Of a stretch of DNA of 64,000 nt, positions 1-12,100 are shown piece after piece. Within the stretch, counting starts at the first letter, position 1; each line of letters starts with the position of its first letter. The notes below the pieces were generated by a model. That model had not been told where the DNA came from, ran no database searches, and saw only the letters and a program-made list of their open reading frames with translations. The translations under genes were made by a program, and so were the position numbers. Origin of the DNA: Archivesica marissinica (taxonomy: Eukaryota; Mollusca; Bivalvia; Venerida; Vesicomyidae); contig CM026386.1 in NCBI GenBank assembly GCA_014843695.1, positions 13,843,333 through 13,907,332 on the forward strand, read 5' to 3'.

Positions 1-78
1 CGAGATTGAGTGCGAGCCTATTACGATATCGTTCTTAATGGAGTTGAGAATGAGCGTGGTCATTGTGTTGTATTTCAG

Positions 79-108
79 ATGGTTTGTTGGAGAGTTTCAG
101 AACAGATG
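79..108 (+). CDS. Gene A exon 1 (first in window)
   Basis: The acceptor is tgtatttcag. The frame reads GLLESFRTD and leaves one base before donor gtgagc. That base joins the next exon to make Asp, so the phase fits. A later donor, gtaagg at 165, would lengthen the exon to 164 and read GEPAPSIPRPAWSEYAIQD, but it then does not fit the phase of the next exon. The longer form could be an alternative exon. Confidence 0.5.
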
Positions 109-3100
109 GTGAGCCGGCACCTTCAATACCTCGGCCGGCATGGTCAGAATACGCCATACAAGATGTAAGGAATGGATCTGGGGAAGGCAGGACAAGTCCT
201 ACAGGTAAAACCACTAGTGACTAGTCTACAGATTTGCATTAAAATAATTTGTAATAATTTATCTGTTTTAACTTTGTCATGACCAGTAGTCCTGTAATAA
301 TTTATCTGTTTTAACTTTGTCATGACCAGTAGTCCTGTGGTTAGCACATTGATCTGCAATTCCAGGGATCACAAGTTTGATCCCCAGTCTGACGATAATA
401 ATATTAACAGTCTTTCAGATGGGACTATAAACCGAGGTCCCATGCATCGATGCTAAGCACAGGGTATGTAAAGAATCCAGGTAAGCTTCTGGAATTGGAG
501 TGTCTTCTGTATCCTTGCACTATCCTTCAAAATAAATGGACTAATTTACTTCTGGAGGCGTCGGCCCACGTAACCATGGTGCAACGATATATAAATGCAT
601 CCAAGCCAAAAATGAAAACGTTCATCGTCATAAAATTTACATCACATTATCTCGTATCTATTATTTCGTAAAGTTAATCTTCTATGAAGTCTATTAATGT
701 GAATATCAACTGCAATTGTAAGGGACAGACGGATCTGTAGTCCAGTGGTAACACGCTGGACTGGTAATCCAGGGATCGCAGGTTCGATCCCCCGTCTGAC
801 CATAATAAAAATTAACAGTCTTTCAGATGGGACGTTAAACCAAGGTATCGTGTCGGTGCTTTACACCGTGCACGTAAAAGAACCAGAGGAGATTCTGGAA
901 TGGGTCTCTGTCTGTATCATGCACTATCCTCCAAAAATCTAAAATAACTAATCTCTTCAGGAGGCGTCGCTCATATGGGCAACCGGTAGCGACGATAAAT
1001 AAACGTAAAACACACACAAATGAAAACAATTGTAAAAACCCCCCACATCTACAGTAACTTAAGTTGTGACCTGTTTAGTTGGTGCTAGAACTGAGTATAA
1101 AGTGTTTGTTTGTTATAGTGTCACACCTATTTAAAGGGCCAGCTATTTCTGACTTATGATACACCCCTTTTTTTATGAACATCAGTACTTCCCGAATCCG
1201 ATGCTTGTATGCCAGGCGCCAGGTGGTTAGGCAATCGGTAACCATTATTTAACTAGCTGGCGGCTCACCAACCGGCCATATTAGAATGAAATCCTGACGA
1301 GATTCGCACCGTCGACCTCCCGCTCCGTAGGCGGATGCTGTAACCACTAGGCCACGGAGATGTATGTGTGTCAGATTCATTATGACACTAATCAAGCATT
1401 TGTTTTAAATTTCAGACAACAGGTTGGGTTTGACATTAATTGAGAAGTTAGCTCAGATGTCTATGACCCGGTACGGAGAGGATCTTTCCGACATAGACCC
1501 AACCACAGGGGCCACAAGAAAGAAAGAACTGCACAACCGGGCACCTGTGGACAACAACAGAGCAATACACGATGATGTGGATGAGGAGTCAGAGGTCATA
1601 TCTCAAGGTCGACAGTTCAAGGTCATACCCGAAGGTCGGGGGTTAAAGGGCAAAGCAAGACCTGCACAGGATGAGAGTTTCGTCGAGATTTGTCGGCCTG
1701 AACCAGTAAAGCAGGAAGGTAGGTTATGATTAGGTTGAATTTGTTACGATATTTCTCGCTGCGCTATGCAGCAATACAATGAGATTATAACCCATTCAAC
1801 ACCAAGTAACTGACATGGACTGGAGCACCCATTCAACACCAAGTAACTGACATGGACTGCTGCATGATATTTAACCCATTCAACACCAAGTAACTGACAT
1901 GGACTGGTGCATGATATATAACCCATTCAACACCAAGTAACTGACATGGACTGGTGCATGATATATAACCCATTCAACACCAAGTAACTGACATGGACTG
2001 GTGCATACCCATTCAACACCAAGTAACTGACATGGACTGGTGCATGATATATAACCCATTCAACACCAAGTAACTGACATGGACTGGTGCATGATATATA
2101 ACCCATTCAACACCAAGTAACTGACATGGACTGGTGCATGATATATAACCCATTCAACACCAAGTAACTGACATGGACTGGTGCATGATAATTTACCCAT
2201 TCAACACCAAGTAACTGACATGGACTGGTGCATGATATATAACCCATTCAACACCAAGTAACTGACATGGACTGATGCATGATATATAACCCATTCAACA
2301 TGGACTGGTGCATGATATATAACCCATTCAACCCCAAGTAACTGACATGGACTGGTGCATGATATTTAACCCATTCAACCCCAAGTAACTGACATGGATT
2401 GATGCATGATATATAACCCATTCAACATCAAGTAACTGACATGGACTGGTGCATGATATTTTTAAACCAATAAATGAATAAGAAAATTACATTTGGACCA
2501 GTTCATTTATCAATATGGGTAATTTTGTCTAAAAATAGTAATATTATTGGCAAAAAGTGCAGATCCTGATGAGACGGCTTGTCACTGTCTACAGTTGTGT
2601 AAGCTTATTTAGAGGTCTGTGGTGTTGAAAGGGTTAACTATATATTCGGTCCGTCTTTATGTTATCTTATTTGGGGAATAAATGTCTTAGGGTATATTGT
2701 ACTCTGCCACAAACGTAATAAATACTTAGCTTTTTGCAAGATTCAACAATTTTCTGTCCAGCTTTTTGCAAGATCAAACAATTTTCTGTCCAATTAGCGC
2801 AGTGGTTAGCGCGCTCGCTTTTCACCGATGCAACTCGGGTTCGATTCTCGGACCGGGAAGTATGTGAGATGGTACGGTGGTCGCCACATCGGACAGGTGG
2901 GTTTTCTCCGGGAACTCCGGTTTCCTCCCACTTTCATCCGCGCCAACGAGTGTGATTAATATAAGTTGTTAAAACTTGCTTCACAATCGTTGTAAAAAAA
3001 GATTTAAAAAAAAGAAACGAAAAGATTCTAGACATTTAGGAATCTATTTTGCACTGCAATTGTTTGACCCCTTAGATTTTGAGATAAACAATACCCATAA

Positions 3101-6100
3101 TGCCAATTTCAGCTCCTACTAAGCAGACAGCATCATGTGGTACAAGCACCAATGACATGCAACCGGTCCGGATCCTAACAGCTAGAGTGCCACCCAAAAC
3201 ACCACCACCGATACCAGTCAAACTGGGAGGAACAGGTATATATATGTGTTAGTGGTCACCTCTATTAAGCAGCCAACCTATATTAAGCAGCCAACCTCTA
3301 TTAAGCAGCCAACCTGTATTAAGCAGCCAACCTCTATTAAGCAGCCAACCTATATTAAGCAGCCAACCTCTATTAAGCAGCCAGCCTATATTAAGCAGCC
3401 AACCTCTATTAAGCAGCCAACCTGTATTAAGCAGCCAACCTGTATTAAGCAGCCAACCTCTATTAAGCAGCCAACCTATATTAAGCAGCCAACCTCTATT
3501 AAGCAGCCAACCTCTATTAAGCAGCCAACCTATATTAAGCAGCCAACCTATATTAAGCAGCCAACCTCTATTAAGCAGCCAACCTATAAGCAGCCAGATT
3601 CCAAATACAGTCTACATCCGCTATGGTGAATTCCGTCGGACCAAATAAAATACTTCAACATAACCGAAATTTGACTTAACGAAATTCGATATAAACGGAG
3701 ACAGTTATATGTAACATGATAGTGTCTGAAACGAGACTTTGATCCGACTTCGAGATAACCGGAGAATTCGACATAACCGACTTGACATATTAAAAATGGA
3801 TGTAGACTGTATGTTATTTTATTATACATTTTCCCAAGCAGTCACTTTCTGCTGCTTCCCTTGGCTGACTGCTTAACACAAGTTTGACTGTATATGCTGG
3901 ATTCAAAGCTGGAAGTGAGTCTCTCTCCGTGATCCAAGTGATGTACAGTGTCGCGACTGTTCAATGAAACATGTCATGCTGTCAAGTAGTATTTCGATCA
4001 ATGTATATATGATAAATGGTTTTGACTCCAAAACTTGCATTTCAAAAATGTTTATATATATCTTGTAAATGTCACTCTCATTATTGAATTCAGCCTGTTA
4101 GTTTCTACCCGAGTTGTGTCCTTTGAATTATCATATCTACAGAGGTACTTAAAGGGGACCAGGAACCGTGTTTATAGATCTGAGAAACATTGTTTGCTAT
4201 TTACAGAGGTACTTAAAAGGGACAAGGAATCTACAGTGTTTAAAGATCTTAGAAACTTTGTTTCATATTTACAAAGGGGACAAGGACCTTCGGGTGTTTA
4301 TAGATCTGAGAACCATTGTTCATATCTACAGAGGTACTTAAAGGGGACCAGGAACATAACCATGTTTATAGATCTGAGAAACATTGTTTGCTATTTACAG
4401 AGGTACTTAAAGGGGACAAGGAATCTACAATGTTTATATGTTCAATATTTACAGAGGTACTTAAAGGGGACAAAGAATCTACAGAGTTTATATGTTTGAT
4501 ATTTACAGAGGTACTTAAAGGGCACAATGAATCTACAGTGTTTATATGTTTGATATTTACAGAGGTACTTAAAGGGCACAAGGAATCTACAGAGTTTATA
4601 TGTTTGATATTTACAGAGGTACTTAAAGGGGACAAGGAATCTACAATGTTTATATGTTTGATATTTACAGAGGTACTTATAGGGCACAAGGAATCTACAG
4701 AGTTTATATGTTCGATATTTACAGAGGTACTTAAAGGGGACAAGGAATCTACAGTATTGATATGTTTGATATTTACAGAGGTACTTATAGGGCACAAGGA
4801 ATCTACAGTATTGATATGTTTGATATTTACAGAGGTACTTAAAGGGGACAAGGAATCTACAGTGTTTATATGTTTGATATTTACAGAGGTACTTAAAGGG
4901 GACAAGGAATCTACAGTGTTTATATGTTTGATATTTACAGAGGTACTTAAAGGGCACAAGGAATCTACAGAGTTTATATGTTCGATATTTACAGAGGTAC
5001 TTAAAGGGGACAAGGAATCTACAGTGTTTATATGTTTGATATTTACAGAGGTACTTAAAGGGGACAAGGAATCTACAGTGTTTATATGTTTGATATTTAC
5101 AGAGGTACTTAAAGGGCACAAGGAATCTACAGTATTGATATGTTTGATATTTACAGAGGTACTTAAAGGGGACAAGGAATCTACAGTGTTTATATGTTTG
5201 ATATTTACAGAGGTACTTAAAGGGGACAAGGAATCTACAGTATTGATATGTTTGATATTTACAGAGGTACTTATAGGGCACAAGGAATCTACAGTATTGA
5301 TATGTTTGATATTTACAGAGGTACTTAAAGGGGACAAGGAATCTACAGTGTTTATATGTTTGATATTTACAGAGGTACTTAAAGGTGACAAGGAATCTAC
5401 AGTGTTTATATGTTTGATATTTACAGAGGTACTTAAAGGGGACAAGGAATCTACAGTGTTTATATGTTTGATATTTACAGAGGTACTTCACGGGGACAAG
5501 GAATCTACAGTGTTTATATGTTTGATATTTACAGAGGTACTTAAAGGGGACAAGGAATCTACAGTATTTATAGATCTGAGAAACTTTGAGCAGATGAGAC
5601 AGGAACAGGAGCAGAGTATAGTGAGAGTTCAGAAAGTGCTCGGCCTACAAACAAATCGCAGGTACAGCCGCTTTATAGTACACAGCTAGCGCACATGATT
5701 ATGGAGAAAAGTTATATTGTGAAATAGATATTTTTACCCTATGCAACCTACTACACCAGTGTGTTTTCTTTTTAATGAATAAGGAATGAATCGCAGGTTA
5801 ATAGTTTCCATCAAGGTATGAACTACATTGGGCGTGGTTAAAGTGTGTGGAGGCCGGAAGCAAATTGAAACTGTAATTGTGCTAATAGTATATACAGCCC
5901 TAAAATATCATGGAAGTCGTGATAGCGCAGTGGATGCGCGTTCGCTTCAGGTGCGAAAGGTCAGGAGTTTGAGCCCCGCTGGAGCCGTTACGATTGTGGT
6001 CTTAGGCAAGGCATTTAAATTCCACGTTGCCTCTTCTCTCTCCCTCGTGGCGATGGATTCCATCAGGAATGAGGTCTCGAGAGTGAATAATATAAGTTGA

Positions 6101-9100
6101 AAGAACTTGTTTCGCAATCGAGCTAAAATAAATTTGTATATACTAAGATATCATGGCTGACAATTATTAGCAAACTGAGTTATCTGCAATTGTGCGTCGG
6201 TAACTAATATGGAATGGGCACTGCGCGTTGTCAGTTACCAGAGTATGTACACAACATACAGACAATACAATGTAACTCGGAGCACAGGTTCTTCGGTTCG
6301 TGAATTATCTCCCTGTAATTGTGCAAATCCTGTTTTGTGAATTATCTCCCTGTAATTGTGCAAATCCTGTTTTGTGAATTATCTCCCTGTAATTGTGCAA
6401 ATCCTGTTTTGTGAATTATCTCCCTGTAATTGTGCAAATCCTGTTTTGTGAATTATCTCCCTGTAATTGTGCAAATCCTGTTTTGTGAATTATATCCCTG
6501 TAATTGTGCAAATCCTGTTTTGTGAATTATCTCCCTGTAATTGTGCAAATCCTGTTTTGTGGATTATACTTACAAAGTTAACTCTTTGCAGGCTAGCCGT
6601 GAAAATAGCAATCAAATATGTCATGGAATTTCATTAGAATTGTGTCGTTACGAAATTCCATGACATATTTCCAGAGTTTTCAGTTACAAATAAAAAAAAA
6701 CACATTAATGACTTGTCGTCTGCTACAATTATTTGGCCTATTTATAGAATATATTTTACCCAGCATTCAAAGAGTTAATTGTTTTCGCAATCAAGCTAAA
6801 AATAAATTTGTATAAACTAAAGAGTTCATCCACATTGATAACTGTGTATACTATTATGTAGGGTTGATGACCTGAGTGATTCAGACGAGGATATGGATGA
6901 CTGGAAAGAACAGAGACAGAAGTTTAAGGAACAGAGAATGTCCGGCACCAATACGTCCAGCAGTAGACCCTTCTCTGCTCGGGATAAACCTCCTATGTAA
7001 GTGCCATATTGCAGTGGAATATTAGTTACAGTCTACAGCTGTTGTGTCAAAGTCGGTTATGTCGAATTCTCCGGTTATCTCGTAGTCGGATCAAAGTCCC
7101 GTTTCAAACACTCATTTTGCATATACAGTCAAATCTGTGTTAGTGGTCACCTCCATTGAGCAGCCAATCTGTATTAAGCAGCCAGTTTCAAGATTCCCTA
7201 TATGTTATTTTACTATACATTTGACCTCTATTAAGCAGCCACCTGTGCTAAGCAGTCGCTTTCTCTGACTCCCTTGGATGGCTGCTTAGGACAGGTTTGA
7301 CTGTAACTGTATCCTGATCAGATGCGGCGTAATATTATTATGGATGAGTGATCCATGTGTGGCCACGCCTTGATTGACCATCCAGAGAGTTAACCAATGC
7401 ACCACCTCGGGGCTCAAGCTTAACCCAAATTTTTGGGAGAAGTGAGAAAGCGCGTGATTGCGTCATCTAATGATATTATTTAATAAATTTCAACTTAATA
7501 GGGTTAAAATACACTATATGACCATTAAATACAATATTTGAATAGAGGAGTGTGCTTTACAATCAATGCCCAGTGTATCTTAATGGACAATATTTTGTCT
7601 GAAAATTGTAAAAAAAAAAAATATAGGTATTTTTTTAAGAGAGAAGTGGTACCCCCAGGGGGCGATGTCAGGGTCCCAAGGGTGACTACTTCACGCATGC
7701 CACCCACTAGAATGAGCCCTGCTCCTACCTGCTGTGTTTTTCCTGTATTTGTTGTTATTTAACAGTAGTTTACTCTTCTGTGGACTTAATTACAGTGTTG
7801 AGTTTGTTATCAAGATTTATCTGTATTTTTCAGACACAGGCAGCCACCTCGGGTTATTAACATGTTCGATATACCCTCGCGTACCAGACAGAGTACCGGG
7901 GTGACAGCCTCCACAGAGGTTACATCTGTTGCTGTCGAGGAACAAATGCGACTTGTATTAGTTCAGAAAGAGAAGGACCTACAGATGGAAAATATTAGGT
8001 AGGTCAGAGAGATTCAGAAACGATTGAGGTTTGTGATGAGGAAGAAGGTTCCACAACTGGAAAATGTTAGGTAGGTCAGAGAGATTCAGAAGCGATTGAG
8101 GTTTGTGATGAGGAAGAAGGTTCCACAACTGGAACATGTTATTAAGGTCAGAGAGATTCAGAAACTATTGAGGTTTGTGATGAGGAAGAAGGTTCCACAA
8201 CTGGAAAATGTTAGGTAGGTCAGAGAGATTCAGAAGCGATTGAGGTTTGTGATGAGGAAGAAGGTTCCACAACTGGAACATGTTATTAAGGTCAGAGAGA
8301 TTCAGAAACTATTGAGGTTTGTGATGAGGAAGAAGGTTCCACAACTGGAAAATGTTAGGTAGGTCAGAGAGATTCAGAAGCGATTGAGGTTTGTGATGAG
8401 GAAGAAGGTTCCACAACTGGAACATGTTATTAAGGTCAGAGAGATTCAGAAACTATTGAGGTTTGTGATGAGGAAGAAGGTTCCACAACTGGAAAATGTT
8501 AGGTAGGTCAGAGAGATTCAGAAGCGATTGAGGTTTGTGATGAGGAAGAAGGTTCCACAACTGGAACATGTTATTAAGGTCAGAGAGATTCAGAAACGAT
8601 TGAGGTTTGTGATGAGGAAGAAGGTTTGACAACTGAAAAATGTTAGTAAGGTCAGAGAGATTCAGAAGCGATTGAGGTTTGTGATGAGGAAGAAGGTTTG
8701 ACAACTGGAAAATGTTAGTAAGGTCAGAGAGATTCAGAAACTATTGGGACTTGTGATGAGGAAGAAGGTTTGACAACTGGAACATGTTATTAAGGTCAGA
8801 GAGATTCAGAAACTATTGAGGTTTGTGATGAGGAAGAAGGTTCGACAACTGGAAAATGTTATTAAGGTCAGAGAGATTCAGAACTATTGGGACTTGTGAT
8901 GAGGAAGAAGGTTCGACAACTGGAAATGTTAGTAAGGTCAGAGAGATTCAGAAACTATTGGGACTTGTGATGAGGAAGAAGGTTCGACAACTGGAAAATG
9001 TTAGTAAGGTCAGAGAGATTCAGAAACTATTGGGACTTGTGATGAGGAAGAAGGTTCGACAACTGGAACATGTTAGTAGGTCAGAGAGATTCAGAAACTA

Positions 9101-12100
9101 TTGGGACTTGTGATGAGGAAGAAGGTTCGACAACTGGAACATGTTAGGTAGGTCAGAGAGATTCAGAAACTATTGGGACTTGTGATGAGGAAGAAGGTTC
9201 GACAACTGGAACATGTTAGGTAGGTCAGAGAATTCAGAAACTATTGGGACTTGTGATGAGGAAGAAGGTTCGACAACTGGAACAGTTAGGTAGGTCAGAG
9301 AGATTCAGAAACTATTGGGACTTGTGATGAGGAAGAAGGTTCGACAACTAGAACATGTTAGGTAGGTCAGAGAGATTCAGAAACGATTGAGGTTTGTGAT
9401 GAGGAAGAAGGTTCCACAACTGGAAAATGTTAATATGGTCAGAGAGATTCAGAAGCGATTGGGACTTGTGATGAGGAAGAAGGTTAGGCAACTGGAAAAT
9501 GTTAGGTAGGTCAGAATCCTTCCAGGTGTTATTGCATGTGTGTACATATAAGATATTATGATATGACTGTATTACATTGGATACAAGTAAAGTTATGTGA
9601 TAAATGTCACGTGTTTATTATGTTATATTTGCAGAAAACTACGAGAACAGCGAGAGAGTGAGAAACAGACAAAGTTACGGTTGCAGAAGCGCTTGCACGC
9701 TCTGAGACCGAGTGCCTCAGTCAGTGGCAAACAGGATCCAGCCGAGACCACGCCTACCGTGTTTGATCTGGTAAATTATGATCAGAGTTTATATGTGTGA
9801 ACCCTACAGTAGTTCCCTACAGTATAATATATATAACAGTAAGCATGTATATCTGTTGTTAACCCATTTCATTCTGGATACATTTAAAGGCTTTTGCAAA
9901 CAACATAGATCCAGATCAGCCGCAACGTGACGTTGCGTGCTGATCAGGATTTATGTTATTTGCTACATAGCCAAGTGCCTTAGCAAGATCATTTGAATAG
10001 CAAACAGCATAGAGTCTGATCAGACAGCATGTTCCGTGGCGGCTGATCTGGCTCTATGTTCTTTGCAAATAGTGTTTGAACGGTATTCAGAATGAAATGG
10101 GTTAATGAAATCAATATTTTTCATACATTTTCGTATTTGTTGACGTGTACCGTCCATATTTGCCTATAAGACAAGTTTTTTACCACCAGATTATGGCCTC
10201 AAAGTGGCTTCCCGTCTTATAAGTGAGAGCTAAAATAAATATTGTTTTTAATGTGTTAAATGGTATCCATAATTACGTTTTTAAAAAAGAAAGCACTCTG
10301 ACACCGAATATGTCTTGCACTGGACACCGAATATGTCTTGCACTGGACACCGAATATGTCTTGCACTGGACAAGCATGCAATTTATACATGGTCTGGTGT
10401 CTGTGTTTAAACCCGTCTTTTATTCGAGTGCATGCCAAAACCCACAGATTTCAGGACCAAAGTAGGGGAGCCCTCTTATAGGCGAGATCACCTTTAGGCG
10501 AGTATGGACTGTCGATTTATGAAGAAGTTTGTATTTTTCTACCAATGATATAAATATGTAGATTATTATAGGGAAACAAGCTTTCGCAGGTTCAACAGTC
10601 ACAAGCATTTATAGAATGGTCGCATGCTCAATTTACCGTATTTTCTTCAAATATTTATAGAATGGTCGCATGCTCAATTTACCGTATTTTCTCCAAATAT
10701 TTATAGAATGGTCGCATGCTCATTTACCGTATTTTCTCCAATATTTATAGAATGGTCGCATGCTCAATTTACCGTATTTTCTTCAAATATTTATAGAATG
10801 GTCGCATGCTCATTTACCGTATTTTCTTCAAATATTTATAGAATGGTCGCATGCTCAATTTACTGTATTTTCTTCAAATATTTATAGAATGGTCGCATGT
10901 TCATTTACTGTATTTTCTTCAAATATTTATAGAATGGTCGCATGCTCAATTTACTGTATTTTCTTCAAATATTTATAGAATGGTCGCATGCTCATTACCG
11001 TATTTTCTCCAAATATTTATAGAATGGTCGCATGCTCATTTACCGTAATTTTTTTCTCCAAATATTTCACTTTAGGATGCATCGTATGAGCCAGCTCCCC
11101 GTAGCTTGCCCCCTGTGTTGTCCCCCGACACTGACAATGTACTGCTCACTATTCATCTGTCTTCGAATGGAGAAATTGTTGTGCATAGAGGCAGTGGAAA
11201 CAAAAGCGTGGACACAGGTAGTATACTATATACCGTACACATTAATATTTCACACATTGTTGAGCAGTTACTTACTTTGTTAAATATGTTGATGTTGAAT
11301 GGTAGTCTGTCGATTTTTCACTTTTTAGCTTCTGGCAAAATGACAGCCTGGGAAAACTGGATTTCCAATCGTAGCGCCATCTACTTACACCCTCATTTTT
11401 CAGAGTGTAGATTTGAAGAATGACGCCTCTTTAAAAGATACTATCGCTAAATATAGAAACGGAATTCTATCCGAAATCGCCGAACAGGCACGGTTACACA
11501 CGATCATTTCCGAATATACACGAATGCTCCCATAGCCTCATTTATATTGCAAGCATATAATTTCCTGTTTCTGTGTTATATCGACGAGATGGCGGATTTT
11601 AACTATTACGTTTGGTGATAAAGGGTCGATTCGGCGTAATTGAACTAAGGGCGATTTAAATCATCAGTAAATATGTCAAATCAGACACACATTGTACTTT
11701 TTAAAACTATTTATCTTTCTGTTGACCCGTAAACAATGGCGGAAATTATAAAGTTTTATCAACATTGCAGTGCCTCGCTTTCGATTCAAGTACATCATTA
11801 ATTAAATCACGTGCTAATAGGCCTATTAATAAGATTAATGATAATCAATAATTACACAGAAAACCCGCTGAGTTTCCCCAGGCGTTCATATTGTCAGAAA
11901 CTCAATACGGCCCAATTAATGGTCTCGGTGTTAAAATATATTTATTTGACTGACCAGGCAAAATATATAGACGCCTGTTCCCAGGCTAGATGCATGGTAG
12001 ACATATGTGACCTGCCATATCAAAGACTGATATGACTGATTTTGTCATGGTGGGTCACATATGTGGTAATTTGCATTAAATGTAGCATGAATATGACTGC

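Noticed and set aside
109..164. Extension of exon 1 to the donor at 165
   Set aside because: The peptide is plausible, but it leaves no base for the next exon, which needs one. It may be an alternative exon.
728..800. True tRNA genes at SINE heads (here and at similar sites)
   Set aside because: The heads have A and B box likeness, but each is joined to a conserved SINE body and the cloverleaf stems are imperfect.
3246..3629. 127-codon frame of IKQPTS/IKQPTY repeats
   Set aside because: It is an 18-bp tandem expansion of a transposable element just past a splice donor, not a coding gene.
4366..5491. Long open frames on the minus strand over the same array
   Set aside because: They are pure translation of the repeat unit with no domain, start context or splice signals.
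4316..5689. A 457-residue open frame across the 54-bp array taken as a stand-alone gene
   Set aside because: It is a product of the 54-bp period staying in frame. Only the last part is real exon, so it is treated as an acceptor array plus exon 4.
11811..12035. 74-codon frame in intron 8
   Set aside because: No splice signals that fit the phase between exons 8 and 9, which already join correctly, and no domain.
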